A stretch of DNA of 64,000 bases from Candidatus Berkiella aquae (GTDB lineage: Bacteria; Pseudomonadota; Gammaproteobacteria; Berkiellales; Berkiellaceae). The stretch is from contig NZ_LKAJ02000001.1 of NCBI RefSeq assembly GCF_001431295.2, positions 2,232,001 to 2,296,000 on the forward strand, in the 5' to 3' direction. Both the position numbers and the translations under genes were made by a program. Shown in pieces: positions 7,776 through 18,100 of this stretch. How positions within the stretch are numbered: position 1 is the first letter of the stretch; the number at the start of each line of letters is the position of its first letter. Under the pieces are notes generated by a model. It did not search any database, was not told where the DNA came from, and worked only from the letters and a program-made list of their open reading frames with translations.

Positions 7776-10136
7776 CTAAGAAATACTTTCTAAAAGGAGA
7801 GCTACCTGTTTAGCTTGTTCGCCAGATACTTCTTTGCTGAGTTGAATAAGAATCGTTTTTGCTTCTGTATATTCGCCCATATCAATATAGGCTTTGGCCA
7901 AAGCAATTTGCGCTCTTTGAATATCTAATTTAACGTCATCACTGGTGGATGCAGATTCATCTGCTGGCAAGGTTTCGATATTGATAATATCTTCGCTACT
8001 AGCTGCTTCAGATTCAGCCTCAACTTTACTAGCCATTTCAGGTTCTTCAGGGGGCAACGTATCAATATTAATAACGTTGTCCTTGCCAGCAAGGTTGATT
8101 GTATCTGAAGCATCTTGTTCTTCTAAAGATAAGGTATAGTTTTTTCCAAGATCAATATATTCTTGTTCGGTAGGAATTGATTCAATATGCATTTTTTCAA
8201 TCGACTCAGAAGATTGCGATTGAAATTGAACTGCTTTCTCATTTTTAACTTTTTGGTGTAATGTTTCAATTTTTGACCAAATCTCAGGAGCGGCTTCTTG
8301 TAAATTATCTGGCAATGCTTCATACAAATGTTCAAATTCAACATATTTTTCTGTTTTTACATAGATTTCTAGCAGTTTGTAAGCAGCTAACCATTCATTA
8401 TTTTTTTGCTGCAAAATCTCTTTTAAACATTTTTCTGCTTGTACAAATCGTTCGTAAGTAATGCATTCTTGCGCATCTTCATACAATTTCTTGATTTGTT
8501 TTTCAGCAAGATTATCAACATCTGAAAGTTTATTATGCTGTTCACTTTTCTTAAATTTTTTCTCTTGATCGGCTATGGCTTCTAATGCTTTATCTAAATC
8601 GAATTGCAAACCATAATTTTCTACTATTTTTGATGATGGTGACACAGCCAGTTTTGGTTGTTTAATAAACTTCGTTGACAATTGGTTAGAGGCATTCTGT
8701 AAATAGGTCGTTATGGGATATCGACGCTTCCATAGAATTATCCCTAGCGCACTCAATCCACCTAATAAAAGTAATAACCCAAATAGTCCTTTTGGTTCAC
8801 TTTGCTCTTCTATCTTAGGAGCTGCTGCTTGCTTTGGCTTAGCTAATTCATCGGCAGAAATAGCTTTCGGTGATACAGGCGGCATAGCGGGATTATCAAC
8901 TTTAATCGTTGTTGGTTGCTCTTCTTTATGAGGCGTTTCTGTCTGTTTTGCTTTTAATTCAAAGGGCTTTGCTGGTGCCATATTGGCAAAAGGAGCAGGT
9001 TCTAACCCTTCTTCTTTCGGTTTCTGAGGTATATCAGAAACGGCAATAGCAAATTGTCCCTGTGATATATTCTCATTAGCTTGCATTGGCTGTTTAACCA
9101 TCTCTACCAATTTTTTGATTTCTTCTTCTTTCATTGAAAGCAATTTTTCAAGTGATTGGTTTTGATCTTGCAAGGATTGATTTTTTTTAGTTATGTCCTC
9201 ATTGGAGCGCTTTAATGTATCAATGGCTTCTTCTATCAGATTTAAACGTTCAGCTTCACCTTGATTTTCAGCCTTACCTGCTAATTTTACTGCTGGCTCT
9301 AATGATTGAATCGGTGTGACTAATTTGAGAGGTTTTTGTGGCGCTTTTGCAACCGGAGCTTTTATTGGCGGATGTGACGATATTTTCCCCTGGGTTACAT
9401 AAGATTGCGACTGTTCTTTCGAATATTGTTCAAGTTCCGCTTTATCTGGCAAGTTGAGTACAACACCACTTCGCATACAATTGATATTACCATTGCGAAA
9501 CGCGTGTGGATTTTTTTCTGCTATCGCCATCAATGTTTGATGAATATTACTGTTTGTCTTCATTGCTAAGCTTTTAGCAATACTCCAAAGACTTTCTTCA
9601 GCGATGGGTCCATAAGTTGCACCCGGTATCGTTTCAAGTTGTCTTGTCCTGCTTTGGACTTCTTCTACGGTAACCGCTGGTAAAATGTTTTGTCTACTTT
9701 GCGCTGCGCGTGTTGTTGGAATTACTGATTTAGGCGGATCAAGTAATAAGGTATATTCTCGCAATAATTTACCATTTGGCCATTTCACCTCAATGAGCAA
9801 ATCGACGAAGGGATCTTTAACAACCTCCTTCGTTTTTAATTTTAAAACGGGGCGGCCAGCAATTTCACTTTTAATCACTTGAAATCGAATAGACGTTAAC
9901 CAACCAATAGGTTGTAACCCTGCTGCTTCATATTCTTGTTGATCAGCAACGGTGACAATTACATCACTTGGATCCACCCCTTTCAAGTCAATTATCGGGA
10001 TATCCGCTTCTAATGGTTCGTTAAGATGGGAATGGAGAATAACATTACCAAGACCAATTGCATGAGAAACCATAGGTACGAGTGTAAAAACTAAAGACGA
10101 CAAAATTGTCGTAGCTAGATTTGACACTTTTCTCAC
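7776..10136 (-). CDS. fimV: FimV/HubP-type polar hub protein
   Basis: This 786-residue inner-membrane protein has a signal peptide (cut near residue 26), the FimV N-terminal domain beginning IGLGNVILHSHLNEPLEAD, a LysM-like peptidoglycan-binding region around 175-232, a coiled coil at about 300-348, a Pro/Lys linker, a membrane span at 450-468 (GLFGLLLLLGGLSALGIIL), and a cytoplasmic acidic part with TPR-like segments ending in the FimV C-terminal motif near 740-786. FimV organises cell poles and supports type IV pili and twitching. It follows asd as in other gammaproteobacteria. The cytoplasmic segment repeats INIDTLPPEE/INIETLPADE. Confidence 0.95.
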   Translation of the reverse strand: MRKVSNLATTILSSLVFTLVPMVSHAIGLGNVILHSHLNEPLEADIPIIDLKGVDPSDVIVTVADQQEYEAAGLQPIGWLTSIRFQVIKSEIAGRPVLKLKTKEVVKDPFVDLLIEVKWPNGKLLREYTLLLDPPKSVIPTTRAAQSRQNILPAVTVEEVQSRTRQLETIPGATYGPIAEESLWSIAKSLAMKTNSNIHQTLMAIAEKNPHAFRNGNINCMRSGVVLNLPDKAELEQYSKEQSQSYVTQGKISSHPPIKAPVAKAPQKPLKLVTPIQSLEPAVKLAGKAENQGEAERLNLIEEAIDTLKRSNEDITKKNQSLQDQNQSLEKLLSMKEEEIKKLVEMVKQPMQANENISQGQFAIAVSDIPQKPKEEGLEPAPFANMAPAKPFELKAKQTETPHKEEQPTTIKVDNPAMPPVSPKAISADELAKPKQAAAPKIEEQSEPKGLFGLLLLLGGLSALGIILWKRRYPITTYLQNASNQLSTKFIKQPKLAVSPSSKIVENYGLQFDLDKALEAIADQEKKFKKSEQHNKLSDVDNLAEKQIKKLYEDAQECITYERFVQAEKCLKEILQQKNNEWLAAYKLLEIYVKTEKYVEFEHLYEALPDNLQEAAPEIWSKIETLHQKVKNEKAVQFQSQSSESIEKMHIESIPTEQEYIDLGKNYTLSLEEQDASDTINLAGKDNVINIDTLPPEEPEMASKVEAESEAASSEDIINIETLPADESASTSDDVKLDIQRAQIALAKAYIDMGEYTEAKTILIQLSKEVSGEQAKQVALLLESIS

Positions 10137-10232
10137 ACCATTCTCCCCGTCCCAGACAACCTCAATATTAGTTAATTAAATTACAAAATAATATGTATTC
10201 TAACTAACAATAAAGCTTTTCTTACTATAGTT

Positions 10233-11255
10233 TTACAAATAATTTCTTACCAGTAATTGTGCAATTTGTATACTATTGAGCGCCGCGCCCTTGCGAATAT
10301 TATCAGCAACTATCCACAAATTAAGACCTAATGGATGAGAGATATCTTCACGAATACGCCCTACATAAACTTTATCTGTATTATTGCCTTCTAAAAGAGG
10401 ACTTGGATAACCGCCCTCATTTAAATTATCTTTTACAACAATACCGGGTGCTTTTTCTAACAGTGCTATCGCTTGTTGTTTAGTTAATTTTGTTTTGGTT
10501 TCAATATGCACAGCTTCCGAATGACCTACATAAACCGGTACTCGCACTGCCGTTGGATTAACACAAATCAGCTCATCTTCCAGAATCTTCCGAGTCTCAC
10601 GCACAATTTTCATCTCTTCTCGGGTGTAACCATTTTCTTCGAAAATATCAATATGGGGGATTAAATTAAATCCAATGGGGATCGGATAAACTGCCAATTG
10701 AGGTTCTTTATTCGCCAATATAGCTGTTGATTGCGCAGTTAACGCTTCAAGTGCAGCCTTACCCGTACCTGATACGGATTGATACGTTGCAATATTAATG
10801 CGCGAAATACCGACTGCATCATAAATAGGTTTAAGTGCGACAACCAATTGAATCGTTGAACAGTTTGGATTAGCAATTATGTTACGATTTTTATAATGTG
10901 CTAAAGCGGCAGGATTAACTTCTGGCACAACTAAAGGAATATCAGCGTCATTACGAAACTGTGAGGTATTGTCGATAACAATACAGCCTGCTTTTGCAGC
11001 AATGGGAGCGTAATCTGCTGAAACGCTTGCACCTGCTGAAAAGAAAGCGATTTGCGCTTTGCGAAAATCAAAATCAGCCGCATCTTCCACAAGCAGTTGT
11101 TGTCCTTTAAAGGTAACGGTTTCTCCTTTTGAACGTGAGCTGGCAAGAGGATAAAGCTTGCCTACCGGAAAGGATTGCTCCGCTAGAATCGATAGCAAGG
11201 ATTCACCAACAACACCCGTTGCACCTAAAATTGCAATGTCATACAACTTTGTCAT
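10233..11255 (-). CDS. asd: Aspartate-semialdehyde dehydrogenase
   Basis: This 340-residue enzyme reduces aspartyl phosphate to the semialdehyde, feeding lysine/diaminopimelate, threonine and methionine synthesis. The nucleotide loop GATGVVGESLL lies at residues 10-20, and the catalytic cysteine is in NPNCSTIQ near residue 130. Sequence style matches the Gram-positive-like Asd type found beside fimV in Legionella and Pseudomonas. It is followed by fimV after 96 bp and preceded by a small membrane-protein gene. Confidence 0.96.
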   Translation of the reverse strand: MTKLYDIAILGATGVVGESLLSILAEQSFPVGKLYPLASSRSKGETVTFKGQQLLVEDAADFDFRKAQIAFFSAGASVSADYAPIAAKAGCIVIDNTSQFRNDADIPLVVPEVNPAALAHYKNRNIIANPNCSTIQLVVALKPIYDAVGISRINIATYQSVSGTGKAALEALTAQSTAILANKEPQLAVYPIPIGFNLIPHIDIFEENGYTREEMKIVRETRKILEDELICVNPTAVRVPVYVGHSEAVHIETKTKLTKQQAIALLEKAPGIVVKDNLNEGGYPSPLLEGNNTDKVYVGRIREDISHPLGLNLWIVADNIRKGAALNSIQIAQLLVRNYL

Positions 11256-11270
11256 TATTACACTCTCACA

Positions 11271-11468
11271 CTACTTTCCGGTTTTTAATAGCATCACTAA
11301 AACAAAAACAAATCCAATTAAAATTAAAGCCAAAACACCTGCGCTTGCAAAACTCTTGGATAAATTTTCTTTACTAAATAACTGCGGATTGGCTTTCATG
11401 GTTTTATAGATCCGCCAAATAATAAATAGGCAGATAACAGCTAAAGAAAGTTGGATAATCGTATTCAT
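11271..11468 (-). CDS. Small two-span membrane protein
   Basis: About 65 residues with two hydrophobic helices (roughly residues 4-21 and 40-61) separated by a basic loop, KTMKANPQLFSKENLSK. I chose the ATG at 11468 because a GGAG ribosome site lies six bases upstream; a GTG and an ATG slightly earlier overlap that site. It lies 38 bp after aroC and 15 bp before asd, so it is probably part of the prmB-aroC-asd transcript. No function can be assigned. Confidence 0.75.
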   Translation of the reverse strand: MNTIIQLSLAVICLFIIWRIYKTMKANPQLFSKENLSKSFASAGVLALILIGFVFVLVMLLKTGK

Positions 11469-11506
11469 CATTTTCTCCACTTATTTGAGTAGTCGAGAAG
11501 GAACGT

Positions 11507-12586
11507 CTACTGACCAAAAAGAGGCGTTCCTTTACCATACATCAATAGCCAATGATCGATTAATACTAATGCAACCATTGCCTCGGCTATAGGCACTGCA
11601 CGAATGCCAACGCAAGGATCATGCCGCCCTGTTGTTACCACTTCAACTGCTTCATTATTTTCATTAATACTTTGTCCTGGGATCCGAATGCTCGCAGCAG
11701 GTTTTAATGCAATACTTGCTAGTATAGATTGGCCAGTTGAAATGCCTGCCAATATGCCTCCTGCGTGGTTACTTAAGAAGCCTTGCGGCGTAATCTCATC
11801 ACGATGTTCACTCCCTTTTTGTTGAACAGCCTGAAAACCATCGCCAATTTCTACACCTTTCACTGCGTTAATACTCATTAAGGCTTTAGCCAAATCGGCA
11901 TCTAATTTGTCGTAAACAGGCTCACCCAATCCGCAAGGTACATTTTCTGCTTGAATGTTAACTCGCGCGCCACAAGAATCTCCTAATCGACGTAAATGGT
12001 CGATCTTTTGTTCCATTGCTGAAATTTTCGTAGAATCGGGGCAAAAAAATGGATTTTCCTGGATGGCATCCCATGAAAACTGCGAGTGTTCAATAACGAT
12101 ATCGTCCATTTGTGCCAAATACCCACGAATAGTAATCGCATTAGCCTCAAATAAAAACTTCTTCGCTATTGCACCGGCAGCAACTCGCACCGCTGTTTCT
12201 CGAGCAGAAGCACGCCCACCGCCTCGATGATCGCGTACCCCATATTTTTTATAGTAAGTATAATCACCATGCCCAGGTCTAAAAACCGATTTGAGTGCAT
12301 CATAATCTTTTGTGCGGTTATCGACATTGTGGATAAGTAAAGCAATCGGTGTACCCGTCGTTTTACCTTCAAATAAACCCGACAGAATAACAACTTTATC
12401 GGGTTCCCGACGCTGAGTAGTATAATGAGATTGCCCGGGTTTTCGTCTATCAAGTTCTTTTTGAATATCCTGCTCAGAAAGTAGAAGCCCTGCTGGACAG
12501 CCATCAACCACGCAGCCAATCGCAGGGCCATGTGCCTCCCCAAATGAAGTCACTTTGAATAACTTGCCGAAGGTATTGCCAGACAT
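11507..12586 (-). CDS. aroC: Chorismate synthase
   Basis: This 359-residue FMN-dependent enzyme converts EPSP to chorismate, the last shikimate-pathway step. Family signatures are plain: [20 protein letters not shown] at the N-terminus, [14 protein letters not shown] and [11 protein letters not shown] in the middle, and the C-terminal [13 protein letters not shown]. Its ATG overlaps the prmB stop by one base (TAATG), indicating coupled translation. Length is standard. Confidence 0.98.
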   Translation of the reverse strand: MSGNTFGKLFKVTSFGEAHGPAIGCVVDGCPAGLLLSEQDIQKELDRRKPGQSHYTTQRREPDKVVILSGLFEGKTTGTPIALLIHNVDNRTKDYDALKSVFRPGHGDYTYYKKYGVRDHRGGGRASARETAVRVAAGAIAKKFLFEANAITIRGYLAQMDDIVIEHSQFSWDAIQENPFFCPDSTKISAMEQKIDHLRRLGDSCGARVNIQAENVPCGLGEPVYDKLDADLAKALMSINAVKGVEIGDGFQAVQQKGSEHRDEITPQGFLSNHAGGILAGISTGQSILASIALKPAASIRIPGQSINENNEAVEVVTTGRHDPCVGIRAVPIAEAMVALVLIDHWLLMYGKGTPLFGQ

Positions 12587-13521
12587 TATTGTTGGACTAA
12601 CAAATGACGAAATTCTCGTAATTCTTCAGCAGTCAATAGAAAAACACCTTCTCCACCTCGTTCAAACTGCAACCAAGTAAAGGGAACACCGGGGTATTCA
12701 GCTTCTAAAAGTTCTTGGCTATAGCCAACCTCAACAATCAAAATACCCGTTGGCGTTAAGAATGATTCTGCTTCGGCCAGAATGCGTCTAACAACGGCTA
12801 ATCCATCTTCGCCACACAGCAACGATTGCTGTGGCTCATGTGTATATTCTGTGGGTAAAGCATCGTATTCTACTTTTCCAACATAAGGAGGATTACTAAT
12901 GATAATGTCGTAGCGTTTTTCCCCGACTAAACCATTAAAGACATCGGAATGGATCAATTGTACATTCTCTTCTAATCCAAAACGTTTGACATTAATTTTA
13001 GCGACTTCTAAGGCATCTTGGCTTAAATCAACTGCATCGACTAAGGCATCAGGAAAAGTTAGCGCTGCGCTAATGGCAATACAACCAGAACCCGTACACA
13101 TATCTAATATGCTACTGACATTTTCCACTTCAACCCATGGACTTAACTCATCTTCTAATAATTCAGCAATCGGTGAACGAGGAATAATGACACGCTCATC
13201 GACATAAAAATTTAGTCCCGCAAACCAAGCTTCATTGACAAGATAAGGAACCGGAACACGATCTTCTACTCGTCTTCTAATTTTATCTGCTAGGAAATTC
13301 TTTTCATTGCTTGTTAAACGAGCATCAAGCACGTTATTGTCTGCATCAGGCGGCAAATGCAAAGCGGTTAATACCAAGTTAACAGCTTCATCCCAGCCAT
13401 TATCAGTACCATGACCATAAACAAGATTGGCTTGATTAAAATGAGTAACGGCATAGCGGATAAAATCTCGAACTGTTACCATCTCCTCTACAACTTCTCG
13501 GGTATTTATAATGCTTGCCAT
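12586..13521 (-). CDS. prmB: 50S ribosomal protein L3 glutamine methyltransferase
   Basis: A 311-residue SAM-dependent methyltransferase. The SAM loop [11 protein letters not shown] lies near residue 140 and the glutamine-binding NPPY motif ([10 protein letters not shown]) near 207. The N-terminal helical domain and the pairing with aroC point to PrmB, which modifies ribosomal protein L3, rather than the paralogue PrmC, which modifies release factors. It is the first gene of the prmB-aroC-asd-fimV run. Confidence 0.93.
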   Translation of the reverse strand: MASIINTREVVEEMVTVRDFIRYAVTHFNQANLVYGHGTDNGWDEAVNLVLTALHLPPDADNNVLDARLTSNEKNFLADKIRRRVEDRVPVPYLVNEAWFAGLNFYVDERVIIPRSPIAELLEDELSPWVEVENVSSILDMCTGSGCIAISAALTFPDALVDAVDLSQDALEVAKINVKRFGLEENVQLIHSDVFNGLVGEKRYDIIISNPPYVGKVEYDALPTEYTHEPQQSLLCGEDGLAVVRRILAEAESFLTPTGILIVEVGYSQELLEAEYPGVPFTWLQFERGGEGVFLLTAEELREFRHLLVQQ

Positions 13522-13877
13522 GACAGTAACCTATCGTCAAAATGTAAACCAATCCAGAAAGCAATTCGCAATGTGAATTGCCGACACAATCTTATTATTC
13601 TCCTTAGAATATGATGCAAAATCAATTTTCTTTTATCTCAGAAAAATAGTTAACTAGAAAACTTCCGTTTAAGATAGAAAGGCTATTTTGCCAGGCATTG
13701 AAGAAGATACTTTACAGGTGTAATAGTGCACTTTAAAAATCTTATTTAGCTGACATTGTATTTCTTAGCTCCCCACGTAGGACCAAAGTCCAGTATACAA
13801 TTACAGCCTCTCATGTTTTGATCAGACGAGAATGGTAATAAATAAATGTGTATCAGCACGTATACATTGGGTGAAAT
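13522..13877. other. 356-bp divergent intergenic region
   Basis: This gap separates prmB (minus) from the plus-strand type I secretion-like gene. It is AT-rich and must hold promoters for both, but I see no convincing consensus pair. The only clear signal is the ribosome site GGGTGAAAT directly before the ATG at 13878. No small gene or repeat is evident. Confidence 0.5.
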
Positions 13878-15050
13878 ATGCCAGCAATCGATGACTTTTT
13901 GATTCTGCCTGTGAGCGAATTAGATGAATTATTAACCAAGTCACCTGATACGATGCATATCAAATCGATTATGAATTCAATCACTTCTATTGATGAAATA
14001 GGATTATTACCAGGCGCATCTGAAGCAAAAACCATCTCAGGCATACTTTCACTATCAGAATCAGCTCATTTTGCGCCACTATCTGAACAAACAGCGTTAC
14101 AGGATCTGGATCTAAAAGCCAATGGCAGCCCATTAACTTATCATTTGACACAAAATCAACAGCAACTCACTGCAACTTATGGTCCTGATGGCGATGTCAT
14201 TTTTAATGCTGAACTCAAACCTGATGGATTTTATACCTTTACACTTAACCATCCGATTGTGCGTACTGATGCTCCCAATTTAGCAATAACCCAAGAATGG
14301 CATAATGAAACGATTGCAGAAAATGTCTATAAAATTAGTCAACTATTAGAAACCGAGCCGAATAAGCCCTATCAATTTACTTTACATTATATTCCTAGCA
14401 TGGGCTTATTGAACCAATTACAGATTTATTGGGATCATCAACTATTACAAACTATCAATACATCGCAAAATGAAGCCAGAGGATATACCTTCTCTGTTGA
14501 AGGCAATCCCGGTTCTCATACTTTACTCGAAATTGTAGGCACGGGTAGTCATCATGTCAGTGAATTTATTCAAGATGTCTCTGTTACCAGCATGGCACAA
14601 TTTAAATTACCGATTGATTTTGCCGTTGTCACTGAATCAAATGAACATGCTGCTTTTACCGTGAACGTTACCACCACACCCGCTATTGAACTTGATAATC
14701 AAAAACATTTTGATATCTTCTATGAGCAATCTGTTTATCAAACGATTATTGTTAATGATACCAATAGTAATGACAATCCTCTGGCAACGATTAATCTCGA
14801 TACTTTATTTAAACAACTCGCCATCGAACAAGAAAATCGTTTAATTGAGGTGGTGCAAAGAGTTGAAGATGGTTTAGCAACCAATGTATATGAAATTAAA
14901 ATTTCAGACAAAGCTCAGCCAATGGAACCTATTACCATCGCTGATGTTCAGCTCTCATTTCCTGGTGGAAATGGTGGAATGGAAGTTTTTTCTCGACATA
15001 TTGCTATCGACGAAGGAAGCACACCATTAACGATACTCGAACCAATTTGA
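13878..15050 (+). CDS. Protein with a T1SS-143-like repeat domain
   Basis: A 390-residue protein without a signal peptide or membrane span. Residues about 78-135 follow the pattern of the repeat found in giant type I-secreted adhesins (TIGRFAM T1SS-143 class): a G-S-P-L-T-Y start, QQLTATYGPDGDVIF in the middle, and D-G-F-Y-T-F-T-L-N-H-P before an N-H-P-I end. The remainder is beta-rich and resembles carbohydrate-binding or Ig-like modules. No RTX nonapeptides (GGxGxDxUx) are visible at the C-terminus, and no type I transporter lies nearby. It may be a remnant or a stand-alone relative of an RTX adhesin. Domain recognition is from memory and moderate. Confidence 0.8.
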   Translation: MPAIDDFLILPVSELDELLTKSPDTMHIKSIMNSITSIDEIGLLPGASEAKTISGILSLSESAHFAPLSEQTALQDLDLKANGSPLTYHLTQNQQQLTATYGPDGDVIFNAELKPDGFYTFTLNHPIVRTDAPNLAITQEWHNETIAENVYKISQLLETEPNKPYQFTLHYIPSMGLLNQLQIYWDHQLLQTINTSQNEARGYTFSVEGNPGSHTLLEIVGTGSHHVSEFIQDVSVTSMAQFKLPIDFAVVTESNEHAAFTVNVTTTPAIELDNQKHFDIFYEQSVYQTIIVNDTNSNDNPLATINLDTLFKQLAIEQENRLIEVVQRVEDGLATNVYEIKISDKAQPMEPITIADVQLSFPGGNGGMEVFSRHIAIDEGSTPLTILEPI

Positions 15051-15146
15051 ATTTAGACAAGGCGGCAAATGAGGGAAACCCCAGGAGTGCACACATAGTG
15101 CATGACTGGGGTGAGCGAATGTAGCCAACGCAGTATAAAGTCAAAG
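15045..15146. repeat. Palindromic intergenic element, copy B
   Basis: It starts at the stop codon of the T1SS-like gene and runs to just before the convergent acidic repeat-protein gene. Inverted ends (TTTGAATTTA and its near complement TAAAGTCAAA) enclose the same core as copy A: a GGCGGC block, then CCCCAG (15079-15084), GAG, TGCAC, loop ACATA, GTGCA, TGA, CTGGGG (15106-15111), then a GTAGCCAACG block. The paired bases differ from copies A and C but pairing is kept. It could also act as a bidirectional transcript end between the two convergent genes. Confidence 0.75.
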
Positions 15147-15156
15147 TGGGAAGAGT

Positions 15157-18100
15157 TTAACCAAAAATTGAACCATTCGCACTATCATGTGTTTCAACCG
15201 ATAGTTGTTGAGTAAACGGTGAAACAACAGCAGTATGACTATTTCCTTCGATACCTGGAATAGGATCTGCTGCAAATACTTCTGACATCTCAATCGGTTT
15301 ATTCACGCCAGATCCATTCGGTGTGACATATTCAGAAGTTATTGGACTCATATCAGCAAGCAATTCATTAACGGCGATAATATCAACGTCATCTTCAGTT
15401 TGGCTTTGAACCGGTGCCTTATCCTTAGCATGACCGCCACCAAATAGGCCTCCTAACATGTTTTTAATGTTTGCCATACTAAACGGATTCGCTGATTTAG
15501 AAGGATCTGTTTGCTCAACTTTTTCGCTCGCATCAAGTTTAGCATCTTCTTTACTACTTTCCGTATCACTATCAGAGAATTCATCAGCATCATCCTGTGT
15601 GTCGTCGTCAGCATAGGCTTTTCTACGGCCAAACATCGCATTAGCAAAAAACTCTCCCCAGCCCTCTGATTTAACAGGAGCCGCCGTCGCCTCTGCCAGT
15701 CCTTGTGCTTCAATAATATTAGATAATTTTGGTTTTAAAGCTTCTAACCCTTGTGAAATATGCTCAACGGCTGTTTTACAAAATCCTGTATTGGGTACCA
15801 TACCATTCTCAAAATAACGGCTATCTGCGGTTAGCAATTCATCTATTGCTTGATATGCTGCGCTATCAAGTGCATTTTTCATTTCAGGCGGAGGTGATGC
15901 TAATAAAGTTGATATTGCACTTTTTAAAATTTCTGCATCCAGCGCTTTGCTTGCATTATCAACATTAAATTGCTTATTCATTTGCTCTACAATATTGCTC
16001 TCCATCGCATTCATTATCGATGAGGTTGCATAAGCTTTAAGATCAGAAATCAAAACACGTTGCATATCGTTAACACCATCTGTAACAGCATCAACCAATG
16101 CCGTGTTCTCTTGAGCAGTAGTGCTTAGTTTACTAAGAATAGCTAAACCTTTTGCTTTCTGTTCATAGCTGTCAACCAAATGCATTAAAGCTTCAGATTT
16201 TCCTTCTAGTAATTGATTTACTTTAGCATGTATATCTGAGGCACGAGCAGCTTCGTTTGCCTTTTGTCTAACCAATAATGCATTATCTTCACGAATTTCA
16301 TCTAAAGCCCAATCATCTTGTGATTCTTCATCTGAATCAATGCTGTCCATACTCTGTTGCAAAGTACCAGTTTGTTTGGCATTCTTCATAGCATCCTTAA
16401 AAACATCAAGCATCGTTTTTTCAGAAACCTCTTCTGTAACAGATACAGCTTTTTGTTCAGTGGTTGGTTCGGCTAATTTTTTAACTTTATTTTCTTTGAT
16501 TTTTTGCCACTGCGCAGCAAAATCATTAGCTTGAATTTGGAATGCAGGTTTATCACCATGCAAGTTTTTAGGTTTTGTTGCAGTCGTTTCCTCTGAGGTT
16601 TCAATCGTTGTTACCTTGACAGGGGTTTGTTTGGCTTGCTGCGCTTTTTCAGCTTGCCACTGGGCCATCGATTTCGTAGGTATTGGTGGTGGCGGCATCA
16701 AAGGTGCAACAGGTGCTTCTTGACTACCCATACTCAATAATTCATCAACGGCAACCGTATCAATTTGTTCTGTGGTGTTTTTAGGTAATGTATCGTCATT
16801 GAGAAAACCGTCAAGCAAAGTGTCAACTACATCATTATCGATTGAACTTGTTAATGATGGTGACGATAAGTCAAGTTTGTCTTGTGCAATGACAGGTATC
16901 TCTTGTGGTGGTGGCAAATCAAGAGCATCAAAGTCAGCAAGCAGCGCATCAAGGTCTTTCGCGTCTATTGTGTTTACTGTGTCCGTTGGTACGGGTGGAA
17001 ATACAATATCTTCTTGCGTCACAGTGGCTTTGTCGGCAGCCGTTTCCGTTGGTTGGAACGGCGGTAATTCTACCACAACATTATCTTGAGCAACGATGGT
17101 TTCGGTATGTGGGAATGGTGGCAATTCAAGAGCATCAAAATCAGCAAGCAGTGCAGCAACGGCGTCAACGGCGTCAACGGCGTCAACGGCGTCAACGGCG
17201 TCAACGGCGTCAACGGCGTCAACGGCGTCAACGGCGTCAACGTCTACCGTATTCGTTGGCACAGGTGGAAATAGGTTATCTTCTGGCACCACAGTAGCTT
17301 TATCCGTGACAGATTCAACCACAACATCAGTTGGCTGAAACGGTGGCAATTCTACCACGACATCTTGTTCAACGGGAGTTTCGGTGTGCGGAAATGGTGG
17401 TAATTCAAGATCATTAAAGCCAGCAAGCAACGCATCAACTTCTTCCATGTTAACCGTCTCTACTGTGTCCGTTGGTGGAAATGTAATATCTTCTTGCGTC
17501 ACAGTAGCTTTGTCGGCGACCGTTGGTTGGAACGGCGGTAATTCAACGACGACATCATCTTGAGCAACGAGGGTACCAGTTTGTGGGAATGGTGGCAATT
17601 CAAGTCCATCAAAACTAAAGTCTTCAAGCAAAGCATCGACGACTTCATTATCGTCAGTATCAGTTGATGTTGGTGTTACGATATCTTCTTGAGCAATAAT
17701 CGCTTTCTCTGCCACGACTTCATCAACAATTTCTTCATCTTTTTCAAAATCTTCTAATAATGCATCTACTGCTTCTTCATCAACAAGCAGTTCAAAACCT
17801 TCTAGTAATGCATCTACTGCATCCGTATCTACTTTATTCTCTATAACAAGTTCACCTACTATAGCAGGTTCATCTACGGCAGGTTGCAAATGCTCTTGTT
17901 CAATTGTTTTATCATTTAATAATGCATCAAGCCCATCATTATCAAATAATGCAAAGAAACTCCCTAAATCAATATCATCATCGTTAAATATCACCTGCTG
18001 TGGATTATGAAGGCGATGGCCAAAGGGCTCAAACTCGACTTGTTCAACAAGTTCGATCAAAGGAAGAACTTGTGGAATGACTTGTGGAACAACGTTTTCA

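Noticed and set aside
16905-17297. Plus-strand frames with long QRR, GVN or TAS repeats
   Set aside because: They are other-frame readings of the 9-bp VDA repeat in the minus-strand acidic protein gene.
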